Positions 34,834 through 45,086 of a stretch of 64,000 bases of DNA are shown one piece after another. How positions within the stretch are numbered: the stretch's first letter is position 1; every line of letters starts with the position of its first letter. Source of the stretch: Actinomadura livida (GTDB taxonomy: Bacteria > Actinomycetota > Actinomycetes > Streptosporangiales > Streptosporangiaceae); contig NZ_BMRO01000012.1 in NCBI RefSeq assembly GCF_014648675.1, positions 132,419 through 196,418 on the forward strand, given 5' to 3'. The position numbers and the translations under genes are program-made. The notes under the pieces were generated by a model, which had not been told where the DNA came from, did not search any database, and saw nothing but the letters and a program-made list of their open reading frames with translations.

Positions 34834-35814
34834 ATGGCCAACGGCTGGCGCTCGCTCAGGCGCCGGATCCTGACCCCGAGCATGGATGAGACCAAGCTCG
34901 ACAAACGCGGTTTCCGGGAGAAGAACCCGGCCGCACGCGAGATTCTCGAGACCGTTGGGGAAATGTTTCTCACGGGTTACGGCCACGCCGCCGAGGAAGA
35001 CGACATCCCCGCTCTCGAACGCCATTTGGAAGCGCTCCCACGGGACTTCCAGGGCTTCGCCTACGAGGGCGCGGCGATGGGGCTGGCCGTCCGGGACGGG
35101 TTGCCCTTCTCCCGTGGCGGGAGGGTCGACCGCCTCCTCGCGGGCGAGGGCGGCAGGCACGTCTACATGGTCTACGTGGGGATCGGCTGGGCGATGGCCC
35201 GGCTGCCCAGGTTCCGCTGGCCCGAGAGCGAGAGGACCGACCCGCTGCTGCGGTGGCTCGCGCTCGACGGCTACGGCTTCCACCAGGCCTATTTCCACAC
35301 CCGCAAGTACGTGCACGAGCAGTACCAGGAGACCGCGTTCCCCTGGCCCGCCGAGCACCGCGGGTACGCTCCCCGCGCGATCGACCAGGGCGTCGGACGC
35401 GCGATGTGGTTCGTGGCGGGCACCGATGTACGGGAGGCCGTCGACCTGATCGAGCGGTTCGCCCCGGAACGCCACCCGGACCTCTTCGCCGGTCTCGGCC
35501 TGGCCGCGACCTACGCGGGCGGTGCCGGCGAGGACGAGCTCCAGCTGCTGCGCGAGCGCGCCGGGGAGCACCGCCCCCACCTCGCCCAGGGCAGCGCGTT
35601 CGCCGCCGAGGCCCGGTTGCGGGCAGGGCTCGCGACCCCCAACACCGCCACCGCCACCCAGGTGCTCTGCGGCATGACGCCCGAGCTGGCGGCGCAGGTG
35701 ACCCATGAACTGCTGCCGGAGACGGCGGCGACCGACGGCGAGCTGCCCGCCTACGAACTGTGGCGCGCGCGCATCGCGGAAACACTCATCACCCGCGGAG
35801 GTGTTCGAAGGTGA
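34834..35814 (+). CDS. Enediyne DUF1702 protein (UnbL-like), second copy
   Basis: The 326-residue paralogue of the preceding gene begins NGWRSLRRRILTPSMDETKL, then DFQGFAYEGAAMGLAV, HVYMVYVGIGWAMARLP, WLALDGYGFHQAYFHTRKY, GVGRAMWFVAGTDV and ELPAYELWRARI. Ribosome site AAGGAG precedes ATG 34834. Its TGA (35812-35814) is overlapped by the GTG start of unbV, so translation is probably coupled. Some enediyne clusters carry one DUF1702 gene and others two; two copies here may form a heteromer. Biochemical role unknown. Confidence 0.88.
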   Translation: MANGWRSLRRRILTPSMDETKLDKRGFREKNPAAREILETVGEMFLTGYGHAAEEDDIPALERHLEALPRDFQGFAYEGAAMGLAVRDGLPFSRGGRVDRLLAGEGGRHVYMVYVGIGWAMARLPRFRWPESERTDPLLRWLALDGYGFHQAYFHTRKYVHEQYQETAFPWPAEHRGYAPRAIDQGVGRAMWFVAGTDVREAVDLIERFAPERHPDLFAGLGLAATYAGGAGEDELQLLRERAGEHRPHLAQGSAFAAEARLRAGLATPNTATATQVLCGMTPELAAQVTHELLPETAATDGELPAYELWRARIAETLITRGGVRR

Positions 35815-37805
35815 CCACATCGCTCCGGTTCCTGTACCGGCAGCTGCCCGGAGTCATCGCGCTCGCATTGATGGTGAGCGTGTTCTTCGCGGTCCGGCTG
35901 CCCTCCGCCTCCAGGGCCGAAAAGGACGACCTGGCGAAACGCTACGCGTTCGAGCCGCACTCGATCGCGTTACCCGGCGGGTACACGCAGCAGTCCATCC
36001 GCAAGGTGAACAAGGCGTACAAGCACATCGACGCGTGGATCTCCTCGGTCGGCTCGGCCGTCGCGATGAACGACCTCGACGGCGACGGCCTGCCCAACGA
36101 CCTGTGCATCACCGACCCGCGCATCGACCAGGTCGTGGTGACGCCCGTCCCCAACGCGAAGGGCGACCGGTACAAGCCGTTCGCGCTGAGCGCCGGCTCG
36201 CTGCCGATGAACGACCTGATGGCCCCGATGGGCTGCGTCCCGGGCGACTTCAACGAGGACGGCCGGATGGACCTGCTGGTCTACATGTGGGGCCGCACCC
36301 CGATCGTCCACCTGGCGCGGTCGGACGCCAAGGCGCTGGACGCGTCCGCCTACCAGGCGACCGAACTGGTCCCCGGTGTCGCCAGCGGCTCCAGGTACAT
36401 CGGCCCGCAGTGGCACAGCAACGCCGCCACCGTGGCCGACTTCGACGGTGACGGGCACGCCGACATCTTCATCGCCAACTACTTCCCGCACAGCCCGGTG
36501 CTCGACCCCGCGGCCGACGGCGGCGTGTCGATGAACCGGTCGATGTCGCACGCCTACAACGGCGGCGAGGACTACCTCTTCCGCTGGACCGCCGGCACGG
36601 GCGGCGCCCGGCCGACGATCGCCTTCCAGCGGCACGACGACGTGCTCCCCAAGAAGGTGTCCAAGGGCTGGGCGCTGGCCGCCGCGTCCAACGACCTGGA
36701 CGGCGACCAGCTGCCCGAGCTGTACGTGGCGCACGACTTCGGCCCCGACCGGCTGCTGTACAACCGCTCGGTGCCGGGCCGGTTCCAGTTCTCGGTGGTG
36801 GAGGGCAAGCGCCGGCCGGCGCTCGTGCCCAAGTCCAAGCAGGTCGGCACCGACTCCTTCAAGGGCATGGGCGTCGACTTCGGCGACCTCAACGGCGACG
36901 GCCTCTACGACATGTTCGTCAGCAACATCACCACCTCGTTCGGCCTCGAGGAGAGCCACTTCGCGTTCGTCAACGCGGCCAAGAACCAGAACGTCGTGCG
37001 CGCCAGGCTGAACGCGGGCGAGTCGACCTGGGAGGACCGCAGCGCCCCGCTCGGCCTGGCCTGGTCCGGCTGGGGCTGGGACGCGAAGATCGCCGACTTC
37101 GACAACAGCGGCACCCCCGTGGTCGCCCAGGCCACGGGCTTCATCAAGGGCGAGGTCAACCGGTGGCCGCAGCTGCAGGAGCTGGCCGCGTCCAACGACG
37201 GCGTGCTGGAGCACCCGATGTGGTGGCCGAACGTCACCGCGGGTGACGACATCGGCGGCAGCCAGCGGCTGCACTTCTTCGTCAAGGGCGAGGACGGCCG
37301 CTTCGTGAACCTGGCCCACGAACTCGGCCTCGCGGTCCCCGTGCCCACCCGCGGCATCGCCACCGGCGACGCCGACGGGGACGGGCGGCTGGACTTCGCC
37401 GTCGCCCGGCAGTGGGAGGACCCGGTCTTCTACTCCAACGTGAGCCCCTCCCCCGGGTCCCACCTGAATCTGCGGCTGATCCATGCCGGTCAGAAGCACG
37501 ACGGCCAGAAGGACGCGGACGAGCCCGCCGACGGCGGCATGCCGGCCCCCGGCTCCCCGGTGGTCGGCGCCCAGGTGACCGCCACGACGGCCGACGGGCG
37601 CAAGGTGATCGGCCAGGTCGACGGCGGCAGCGGCCACTCCGGCAAGCGCAGCCACGAGATCCACCTGGGGCTGGGCGAGACCGAGGGACCGGTGACGGTG
37701 ATGCTCTGCTGGCGCGATCGCACCGGTCAGCCCCGAGAACAGCACATCCAGCTCACGGCGGGCACGCACACGCTCGTCCTGGGCACCGAGGCCACCGAGA
37801 GGTGA
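35811..37805 (+). CDS. unbV: Enediyne protein UnbV (FG-GAP/ASPIC-UnbV)
   Basis: The 664-residue protein has one N-terminal helix (about 13-32, LPGVIALALMVSVFFAV). Many FG-GAP/VCBS calcium-type loops follow (DLDGDGLPND, DFNEDGRMD, DFDGDGHAD, DLNGDGLYD, DADGDGRLD), making a beta-propeller, and an ASPIC/UnbV C-terminal domain (about 560-655). The helix suggests it faces outside or is anchored in the membrane. GTG 35811 overlaps the previous stop and follows GGAGG. Codon 54 is TTA (35970-35972). It is required for enediyne production in other systems, but its chemistry is unknown. Confidence 0.92.
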   Translation: MTTSLRFLYRQLPGVIALALMVSVFFAVRLPSASRAEKDDLAKRYAFEPHSIALPGGYTQQSIRKVNKAYKHIDAWISSVGSAVAMNDLDGDGLPNDLCITDPRIDQVVVTPVPNAKGDRYKPFALSAGSLPMNDLMAPMGCVPGDFNEDGRMDLLVYMWGRTPIVHLARSDAKALDASAYQATELVPGVASGSRYIGPQWHSNAATVADFDGDGHADIFIANYFPHSPVLDPAADGGVSMNRSMSHAYNGGEDYLFRWTAGTGGARPTIAFQRHDDVLPKKVSKGWALAAASNDLDGDQLPELYVAHDFGPDRLLYNRSVPGRFQFSVVEGKRRPALVPKSKQVGTDSFKGMGVDFGDLNGDGLYDMFVSNITTSFGLEESHFAFVNAAKNQNVVRARLNAGESTWEDRSAPLGLAWSGWGWDAKIADFDNSGTPVVAQATGFIKGEVNRWPQLQELAASNDGVLEHPMWWPNVTAGDDIGGSQRLHFFVKGEDGRFVNLAHELGLAVPVPTRGIATGDADGDGRLDFAVARQWEDPVFYSNVSPSPGSHLNLRLIHAGQKHDGQKDADEPADGGMPAPGSPVVGAQVTATTADGRKVIGQVDGGSGHSGKRSHEIHLGLGETEGPVTVMLCWRDRTGQPREQHIQLTAGTHTLVLGTEATER

Positions 37806-37810
37806 CGAAC

Positions 37811-38851
37811 ATGCCCGAGACCAAGCAGTCGCCCCAGACCGAGCAACCGCCCGAGGCGAAGCCGGCACCGCGCCACGACCCGAAGGTCACCACGGCCCTG
37901 CGCCGCTTCGCGATCTCGATCAGCATCTTCAACCTCTTCGGGTACACCATCCTGGGCTTCGAGCAGCCCTGGCTGTGGCCGTTCATCGCGCTGGCCACCG
38001 GCTACACGGTGGAGATCGCCCTGGAGGCGCTGGCGTCGCGGATCGAGGCCCGCGCGCCGCGCTACAAGGGCAACGGCCCCCGCGGGCTGATCGAGTTCCT
38101 CTTCCCCGCGCACATCACCAGCCTGGCCATGAACATGCTGCTGTACGTCAACGACCGGGTCGAGGTCATGATGTTCGGCGTGCTGGTGGCCGTCGGCACC
38201 AAGTGGGTCCTGCGGGCGCCGGTGCGCGGCAGGCTGCGGCACTACATGAACCCCTCGAACTTCGGGATCACGATCGTGCTCCTGCTGTTCCCCTGGGCCA
38301 GCATCGCGCCGCCCTACCACTTCACCGAGAACGTCACCGGCGTCATCGACTGGCTGGTCCCGGCGATCATCATCGTCGGCGGCACCATGATCAACGGCAA
38401 GCTGACCGGCCGGATGTGGCTGATCATGGGCTGGGTCAGCATCTTCGCGGTGCAGAGCATCGTGCGCGGGCTGATCCTGGACGTCTCGACCGCGGGCGCC
38501 CTGATCATGATGTCCGGCGTCGCGTTCGTGCTGTTCACCAACTACATGATCACCGACCCCGGCACCACCCCGTCCCACCCGGCCGCCCAGTTCGCCTTCG
38601 GCGGCGCGGTCGCGATCGTCTACGGCTTCCTCACCGGCGCCAGCATCGCCTACGGCATCTTCTTCGCCACCGCGATCGTCTGCCTGGGCCGGGGCCTTTT
38701 CCACTGGTCGCTGCACTTCATCGAGCAGGCCCGCAAGCGCTCGGCGCCGCCGGCCGGGGTGGAGACCCCCGCGGCCACATTCCTCAGCTCGGCCAACGGG
38801 GCGTCCGCGCCCGGGACGCCCGGCTCTGAGAAGGAGGTCGTTCCTGCATGA
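37811..38851 (+). CDS. unbU: Enediyne membrane protein UnbU
   Basis: The 346-residue protein has about eight membrane helices, for example LRRFAISISIFNLFGYTILGF, FGITIVLLLFPWASIA, LVPAIIIVGGTMING and FAFGGAVAIVYGFLTG. It belongs to the UnbU family, distantly RnfD/NqrB-like, found beside UnbV and pksE in enediyne clusters. An RnfD-like fold hints at flavin-linked electron transfer, but no covalent-flavin motif is evident. ATG 37811 follows the unbV stop by 5 bases and the TGA overlaps the pksE ATG (ATGA, 38848-38851), so UnbU and PksE are coupled. Confidence 0.92.
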   Translation: MPETKQSPQTEQPPEAKPAPRHDPKVTTALRRFAISISIFNLFGYTILGFEQPWLWPFIALATGYTVEIALEALASRIEARAPRYKGNGPRGLIEFLFPAHITSLAMNMLLYVNDRVEVMMFGVLVAVGTKWVLRAPVRGRLRHYMNPSNFGITIVLLLFPWASIAPPYHFTENVTGVIDWLVPAIIIVGGTMINGKLTGRMWLIMGWVSIFAVQSIVRGLILDVSTAGALIMMSGVAFVLFTNYMITDPGTTPSHPAAQFAFGGAVAIVYGFLTGASIAYGIFFATAIVCLGRGLFHWSLHFIEQARKRSAPPAGVETPAATFLSSANGASAPGTPGSEKEVVPA

Positions 38852-41800
38852 CCAGGATCGCGATCGTGGGCATGGCGTGCCGCTATCCGGACGCCACGTC
38901 ACCGAAGGAACTCTGGGAAAACGCGCTGGCCGGGCGCCGCGCGTTCCGCCGCCTGCCCGATGTGCGGATGCGCCTGGCCGACTACTGGGACGCGGACCCG
39001 GCCGCGCCGGACCGCTTCTACGCCCGCATGGCCGCGGTGATCGAAGGCTACGAGTTCGACCGCATCGGCTACCGGGTCGCGGGCAGCACCTACCGCTCCA
39101 CCGACCTGACGCACTGGCTGGCGCTGGACACCGCGGCACAGGCCCTGTCCGACGCGGGGTTCCCGATGGGCGAGGGCCTGCCGCGCGAGCGCGTCGGCGC
39201 GATCGTGGGCAACACGCTCACCGGGGAGTTCTCCCGCGCGAACGTGATGCGGCTGCGCTGGCCCTACGTCAGCCGGACGGTGTCCGCCGCGCTCAAGGAG
39301 CAGGGATGGGAGGACGACCGGCTCACGGACTTCCTGTCCGAGCTCGAAGAGCGGTACAAGAGCTCGTTCCCGCCCATCGACGAGGACTCCCTGGCGGGCG
39401 GCCTGGCCAACACCATCGCCGGCCGGCTGTGCAACTACTTCGATTTCAACGGCGGCGGCTACACCGTCGACGGGGCCTGCTCGTCCTCGCTGCTGTCGGT
39501 GGCGACGGCGGGCGGCCTGCTCGCCGACGGTGACATCGACGTCGCCGTCGCCGGCGGCGTCGACCTGTCGATCGACCCGTTCGAGCTCATCGGGTTCGCC
39601 AAGACCGGGGCCCTGGCCCGGAGCGAGATGCGCGTGTACGACCGCAACTCCAACGGGTTCTGGCCCGGCGAGGGCTGCGGCATCGTCGTCCTCATGCGCG
39701 AGGAGGACGCGCTGGCGGCCGGGCGCCGCATCTACGCCACCATCGCGGGCTGGGGGATCTCCTCCGACGGCAAGGGCGGCATCACCCGCCCGGAGATCGA
39801 CGGGTACCGGCTGGCGCTGCGGCGCGCCTACGAGCGCGCCGGGTTCGGCATCGACACGGTCGAGCTGTTCGAGGGCCACGGCACCGGCACCGAGGTCGGC
39901 GACAAGACCGAGCTGACGGCGCTGACGCAGTCCCGGGCGGCGGCCGACGCCGCCCGGCCGGCCGCGATCAGCTCGATCAAGGGCATGATCGGGCACACCA
40001 AGGCCGCCGCCGGGGTCGCCGGGCTCATCAAGGCCGCCATGGCGGTCCAGCAGGAGGTGCTGCCGCCCGCGATCGGCTGCGTCGAGCCGCACCCGGTGCT
40101 GGGCGAGGAGCCGCGGATGCTGCGGACCCTGCGCGCCGCCGAGCCGTGGCCCGAGGGCGTCCCGGTCCGGGCGGGCATCACCGCGATGGGGTTCGGCGGG
40201 ATCAACAGCCACGTCGTCCTGGACAAGGCGGGCGCGCGCCGGCGCACCCCGCTCGACGCCAGGACCAGGTCGCTGGCCCGCTCGGCGCAGGACGCCGAGC
40301 TGCTGCTGCTCGACGCCGGTTCGCCCGAGGAGCTGCGGGACGCGCTGACCGAGCTGATCGACTTCGTCCCGGCGCTGGCCTACGCGCAGCTCGCCGACCT
40401 GGCCGGCGTGCTCCAGGGCCGATTACGCGGGCTGCCCTACCGGGCGGCGGTGGTCGTCTCGTCCCCCGAGGACGCCGTGGCGCGGCTGAGCCAGGTGCGC
40501 TCCGCCCTGGACGCCGGCGAGACCGCCCTGGCGGGCAACGACGGCCGCGTCTTCTACGGGCACGCGAGCACGGAAGGACGGATCGGCTTCCTCTTCCCCG
40601 GGCAGGGCTCGGGCGGCGGCAGCGGCGGCGGCGCACTGCGCCGCCGTTTCGCCGAGGTGGCCGAGGTGTACGCGGGGGCGGCGCTGCCGGTCAACGGCTC
40701 CACGGTCGCCACCGCCGTCGCCCAGCCCCGCATCATCACCGGCTCGCTGGCGGGCCTGCGGGCGCTGTCGCTGCTGGGCCTGCAAGCCGGCGTCGCGGTC
40801 GGGCACAGCCTCGGCGAGCTCGCGGCGCTGCACTGGGCCGGTGTGATGGACGCCGGCCGCGTGCTGCGGCTGGCCCGGATCCGCGGCGAGGTCATGACCG
40901 AGCGGTCCGCGACCGGCTCCATGGCCGGTGTGGCGGCGCCCGCGGACCGGGTGCGCGAGCTGATCGGCGACCTGCCGGTGGCGATCGCCGGGCACAACGG
41001 CCCGCACCAGACCGCCGTCGCCGGTCCCGACGATGCCATCGAGGCGTTCGTCCGGACGGCGGAGGCGGCCGGGGTCTCCTCGACGCGGCTGCGGGTCTCG
41101 CACGCCTTCCACTCGCCGCAGATGGCGCCGTCGGCGGACGCCTTCCGCGACGCGCTCGCCGGCGAGGACTTCGGGCCGGTCGCCGGACGGGTGATCTCCA
41201 CGGTCACGGCGGACCGGCTGCCCCCGGGCACCGACGTGCGGGACCTGCTGTACCGGCAGATCACCGATCCGGTGCTGTTCGCCGAGGCGGTGGAGCTGGC
41301 GGCCAAGGACAGCGACCTGCTGGTCGAGGTCGGCCCGGGCCGGGTCCTCACCGGCCTGGCCTCGGCGATCACCGATGTGCCCACGCTGGCGCTGGACACC
41401 GACGCCGAGTCCATCGGCGGGCTGCTGGCGGTGGCGGGCGCGGCGTACACGCTCGGCGCGGACGTCGACCTCACCCCGCTGTTCCACGGGCGGCTGCTGC
41501 GGCCGCTGGAGATCGGGGCGGAGTTCTCGTTCTTCGCCAGCCCCTGCGAGCAGGCGCCCGAGTTCGAGGTCGCCGCGCCGCGTCCGGCCGGCGCGCCGGC
41601 GGACGGCGCGGGCGGGCCGCAGGGCGCCGCGACCGGCGAGAGCACCCTGGAGATGCTGCGCCGGCTGGCGGCCACCCGCGCCGAACTGCCGGTGGAGCTC
41701 GTCCGGGACGACAGCCACCTGCTCGACGAGCTGCACCTCAGCTCCATCACCGTGGGGCAGCTCGTCAACGACGCTGTCACGCAGAAGGGACTGGGCGCCG

Positions 41801-44637
41801 CGCACGCGCCCACCAACTTCGCCACCGCGACGCTGAAGGAGCTGGCGGAGGCACTGGACGAGCTGGCCGCGGCCGGCGCCCCCGACAGCGGGCCCGCCGA
41901 CCTGGTCACGGGCGCCGCGACCTGGTCCAGGGCGTTCCGCGTGGATCTCGACGAGCTGCCGCTGCCGCCGCGCGGCACGCCGGACGACAACGCCGCCTGG
42001 CAGGTCTTCGCGCCCGGCGGGGGCGAGCCGGCCGAGCGGCTGCGCCGCGCGCTCGAACGCGAGCACGTCGGCGCGGGCGTCCTGGTCTGCCTGCCCGAAG
42101 GGTGCGCGGAGCGGGACGTGGAGGCGGCCCTGCAGGGCGCGAAGACGGCGCTCGGCGGCACGCCGGGAACCCGGTTCGTGCTGCTGCAGCACGACCTCGA
42201 ACACGACCGCGGCGCGGCGGGGCTGGCCAAGACGCTGCGGCTGGAGGCGCCCCACCTGCGCGTCACGATCGTGCACGCCCCGGCCGGGCCGGAAACGGTC
42301 GACCGGGTGGTGGCCGAGGTCGCGGCGACCACGAGCTTCACCGAGTGCTACTACGACGCCGAGGGCGTGCGGAGGGTCCCCACCCTGCGCGCCATGCCCG
42401 TGGCGCCGGAGCGGCCGCGGCAACCGCTCGGGCAGGACGACGTCCTGCTGGTCACCGGTGGCGGGAAGGGCATCACGGCCGAGTGCGCGCTGGCCGTGGC
42501 CACCGACGCGGGCGCGAGCCTGGCCGTGCTCGGCCGCTCGGACCCGGCCGACGATGCCGAACTGGCCGCCAACCTGCAGCGGATGCGGGACGCGGGCGTC
42601 CAGGTGCACTACGCCAGGGCCGACGTGACCGACGCGGAGCAGGTGCGGGCGGCGGTCGCGGAGGCGTCCGGGGCGCTCGGGCCGGTCACCGCCGTCCTGC
42701 ACGGCGCCGGACGCAACGAGCCCAACGGGCTCGCCGGGCTCGAGATCGAGCACTTCCAGCGCACCTTCGCCCCCAAGGTGGACGGCCTGCGCAACGTCCT
42801 GGACGCGGTGCGGCCGGAGCGGCTGCGGCTGCTGGTGACGTTCGGCAGCATCATCGGACGCTCGGGGCTGCGCGGCGAGGCCCACTACGCCACCGCCAAC
42901 GAGTGGCTCGCCGGACTGACCCGCGAATTCGGCGACAGGAATCCCGAATGCCGGGTCCTGTGCGTGGAGTGGTCGGTCTGGGGCGGCGTCGGCATGGGCG
43001 AACGGCTCTCGGTCGTGGAGTCGCTGTCCCGCGAGGGCATCGCGCCGATCTACCCCGACGAGGGCGTGCGGATCATGCGGCGGCTGGTCGCCGACCCGGA
43101 CGCTCCCCCCGTCGTGGTGGTCAGCGGCCGCGCGGAGGGCGTCGACACGGTCCGGCGGGACCTGCCCGCGCTGCCGCTGCTGCGGTTCGTGGAGCGCCCC
43201 CTGATCCGCTACCACGGCGTCGAGCTGGTCACCGAGGTCGAGCTCAACGCGGGGACCGACCGCTACCTGGAGGACCACCTGCTGGACGGCAACATGCTGT
43301 TCCCGGCCGTGTTCGGCATGGAGGCCATGGCCCAGGTGGCCGCGGCCACCACCGGATGGACCGGCACCCCGGTGATCGAGGGCGCGGAGTTCCTGCGGCC
43401 CATCGTGGTGCCCGCGGACGGCGGCAGGACGGTCCGGATCGCGGCGGTCGTCACGTCCGACGACGCGGTGGACGTGGCCATCCGCAGCGCGGAGACCGAC
43501 TTCGCCGCCGACCACTTCCGCGCCCGGCTCCGCTACGGCTCGGCGGCCGTCCCCGACGGCCCGCCCGACCAGGTGGCCGACGGCCTGCCCGCGGTGCCGC
43601 TCGACCCGGCCGCGGACCTGTACGACGGCCTGCTCTTCCAAGGCCGGCGCTTCCAGCGGCTGCGCGGCTACCACCGCGCCGCCGCCAAGGACGTCGACGC
43701 CGACATCGCCGCCGACGACACCACCGACTGGTTCGCCGGCTTCCTTCCCGGCGAGCTGCTGCTGGGCGATCCCGGCGCGCGGGACGCGCTCATGCACGGC
43801 AACCAGGTGTGCGTCCCCCACGGGACGCTGCTGCCGTCCGGCATCGACCGGCTCCACCCGGGCGGCGCCCGGATGGCCGAGGCGGGCGACCTCAGGTACT
43901 GCGCCACCGAGCGGCTCCGCGACGGCGACACCTACGTGTACGACATCGCGGTGCGCGACGGCGACGGCGCCGTGGTCGAGCGCTGGGAGGGCCTGCGCCT
44001 GCGGGCCGTCCGCAAGGGCGACGGCCGGGGCCCCTGGGTTCCCGCGCTCGTCGGGCCCTACATGGAGCGGTCGCTGGACGACCTCTTCGAGGACGTTCCG
44101 GTGCGGGTCGCCGTCGAACCCGACGCCCCCTCCGGGGCGGCGGACGAGGGCGATCGCCGGGCGCGCACCGCGCTCGCCGCGAGCCGGGCGCTCGGCCGCG
44201 AGGTCGCGCTCCGGTACCGGACGGACGGCAAACCCGAGCTCGACGGCGAGACGGCGGTCTCCGCATCGCACGGCGCGGGGGTCACCCTGTGCGTCGCGGC
44301 GGAGGGAGCGGTCGTCGGCTGCGACGTGGAGACCGTGGCGGAACGGCCGGAGGCGGCGTGGCAGGGCCTGCTGGGCCCGCACACCGCGCTCGCCGGGCTG
44401 CTCGCCGCGGAGACAGGTGAAGGGGCGGACGTCTCCGCGACCCGCGTGTGGACGGCCCTGGAGTGCCTCCAGAAGGCCGGCGTCCCCCCGGGGGCGCCGC
44501 TGACCCTGACACCGGTCCGGCAGGACGGCTGGACGCTGCTCGCCTCCGGGGACCTGCGGATCGCGACGCTGGTCACCCGCCTTCGCGACGTGCCCGAGCC
44601 CGTGGTGCTCGCCGTACTCATCAAGGGAAGGGGCTGA
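38848..44637 (+). CDS. pksE: Iterative enediyne polyketide synthase PksE
   Basis: The 1929-residue synthase makes the linear polyene precursor of the enediyne core by repeated condensation of malonyl units. Domains in order: KS (about 1-455; C211 in DGACSSS, H344, H383), AT (about 560-870; S654 in GHSLGEL), ACP (about 935-1010; phosphopantetheine Ser 966 or 965 in LHLSSIT), KR (about 1195-1420; VTGGGKGI, Y1347), DH (about 1455-1740; H1477 in EDHLLDGN) and a C-terminal phosphopantetheinyl transferase (about 1755-1929; GCDVE near 1824-1828 and WTALECLQKAG), which loads its own ACP. Codon 526 is TTA (40423-40425), a rare codon. Length and order are typical of PksE. Confidence 0.97.
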   Translation: MTRIAIVGMACRYPDATSPKELWENALAGRRAFRRLPDVRMRLADYWDADPAAPDRFYARMAAVIEGYEFDRIGYRVAGSTYRSTDLTHWLALDTAAQALSDAGFPMGEGLPRERVGAIVGNTLTGEFSRANVMRLRWPYVSRTVSAALKEQGWEDDRLTDFLSELEERYKSSFPPIDEDSLAGGLANTIAGRLCNYFDFNGGGYTVDGACSSSLLSVATAGGLLADGDIDVAVAGGVDLSIDPFELIGFAKTGALARSEMRVYDRNSNGFWPGEGCGIVVLMREEDALAAGRRIYATIAGWGISSDGKGGITRPEIDGYRLALRRAYERAGFGIDTVELFEGHGTGTEVGDKTELTALTQSRAAADAARPAAISSIKGMIGHTKAAAGVAGLIKAAMAVQQEVLPPAIGCVEPHPVLGEEPRMLRTLRAAEPWPEGVPVRAGITAMGFGGINSHVVLDKAGARRRTPLDARTRSLARSAQDAELLLLDAGSPEELRDALTELIDFVPALAYAQLADLAGVLQGRLRGLPYRAAVVVSSPEDAVARLSQVRSALDAGETALAGNDGRVFYGHASTEGRIGFLFPGQGSGGGSGGGALRRRFAEVAEVYAGAALPVNGSTVATAVAQPRIITGSLAGLRALSLLGLQAGVAVGHSLGELAALHWAGVMDAGRVLRLARIRGEVMTERSATGSMAGVAAPADRVRELIGDLPVAIAGHNGPHQTAVAGPDDAIEAFVRTAEAAGVSSTRLRVSHAFHSPQMAPSADAFRDALAGEDFGPVAGRVISTVTADRLPPGTDVRDLLYRQITDPVLFAEAVELAAKDSDLLVEVGPGRVLTGLASAITDVPTLALDTDAESIGGLLAVAGAAYTLGADVDLTPLFHGRLLRPLEIGAEFSFFASPCEQAPEFEVAAPRPAGAPADGAGGPQGAATGESTLEMLRRLAATRAELPVELVRDDSHLLDELHLSSITVGQLVNDAVTQKGLGAAHAPTNFATATLKELAEALDELAAAGAPDSGPADLVTGAATWSRAFRVDLDELPLPPRGTPDDNAAWQVFAPGGGEPAERLRRALEREHVGAGVLVCLPEGCAERDVEAALQGAKTALGGTPGTRFVLLQHDLEHDRGAAGLAKTLRLEAPHLRVTIVHAPAGPETVDRVVAEVAATTSFTECYYDAEGVRRVPTLRAMPVAPERPRQPLGQDDVLLVTGGGKGITAECALAVATDAGASLAVLGRSDPADDAELAANLQRMRDAGVQVHYARADVTDAEQVRAAVAEASGALGPVTAVLHGAGRNEPNGLAGLEIEHFQRTFAPKVDGLRNVLDAVRPERLRLLVTFGSIIGRSGLRGEAHYATANEWLAGLTREFGDRNPECRVLCVEWSVWGGVGMGERLSVVESLSREGIAPIYPDEGVRIMRRLVADPDAPPVVVVSGRAEGVDTVRRDLPALPLLRFVERPLIRYHGVELVTEVELNAGTDRYLEDHLLDGNMLFPAVFGMEAMAQVAAATTGWTGTPVIEGAEFLRPIVVPADGGRTVRIAAVVTSDDAVDVAIRSAETDFAADHFRARLRYGSAAVPDGPPDQVADGLPAVPLDPAADLYDGLLFQGRRFQRLRGYHRAAAKDVDADIAADDTTDWFAGFLPGELLLGDPGARDALMHGNQVCVPHGTLLPSGIDRLHPGGARMAEAGDLRYCATERLRDGDTYVYDIAVRDGDGAVVERWEGLRLRAVRKGDGRGPWVPALVGPYMERSLDDLFEDVPVRVAVEPDAPSGAADEGDRRARTALAASRALGREVALRYRTDGKPELDGETAVSASHGAGVTLCVAAEGAVVGCDVETVAERPEAAWQGLLGPHTALAGLLAAETGEGADVSATRVWTALECLQKAGVPPGAPLTLTPVRQDGWTLLASGDLRIATLVTRLRDVPEPVVLAVLIKGRG

Positions 44638-44640
44638 CCG

Positions 44641-45081
44641 ATGGACACCTACTTCGAATACCTGCACACCGTGGGTTTCGAGGAGACCAACCTCGTCGGC
44701 AACGTGTACTACGTCAACTACCTGCGCTGGCAGGGCCGGTGCCGGGAGATGTTCCTGCAGGAGCGCGCCCCCGCCGTCCTGGAGGACCTGCAGTCCGACC
44801 TCAAGCTGTTCACGCTGCGGGTGGACTGCGAGTTCTTCGCGGAGATCACCGCGTTCGACCGCCTGTCGATCCGGATGCGGCTGGTCGAGCTGGCCCAGAC
44901 GCAGCTGGAGTTCGCCTTCGACTACGTCCATCTCGGCGAGGGCGGCGAGCGGCTGGTCGCGCGGGGGCGGCAGCGGGTGGCGTGCATGCGCGGCCCGAAC
45001 ACCCGGACCGTGCCCAGCCGCGTCCCCGACTCGCTGGTGCAGGCGCTCGAACCGTACACGCGGCAACGTCGAGCGGCGTGA
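44641..45081 (+). CDS. Enediyne hotdog thioesterase (E10 family)
   Basis: The 146-residue hotdog-fold thioesterase starts TYFEYLHTVGFEETNLVGNVYYVNYLRWQGRCREMFL, the hallmark of the SgcE10/CalE7 family, including the conserved Asn and Tyr around the tunnel and a catalytic Glu/Arg region. It releases the polyene chain from PksE by hydrolysis, after which decarboxylation gives polyenes in known systems. ATG 44641 lies 3 bases after pksE, with GGAAGGGGC upstream. The TE and PksE form the minimal enediyne cassette. Confidence 0.95.
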   Translation: MDTYFEYLHTVGFEETNLVGNVYYVNYLRWQGRCREMFLQERAPAVLEDLQSDLKLFTLRVDCEFFAEITAFDRLSIRMRLVELAQTQLEFAFDYVHLGEGGERLVARGRQRVACMRGPNTRTVPSRVPDSLVQALEPYTRQRRAA

Positions 45082-45086
45082 CGGCG

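Noticed and set aside
40423..45066. A 1547-codon open frame on the minus strand opposite pksE
   Set aside because: It is an antisense shadow of a GC-rich gene: it has no known motif, is low-complexity, and the plus strand has complete PksE and thioesterase domains.
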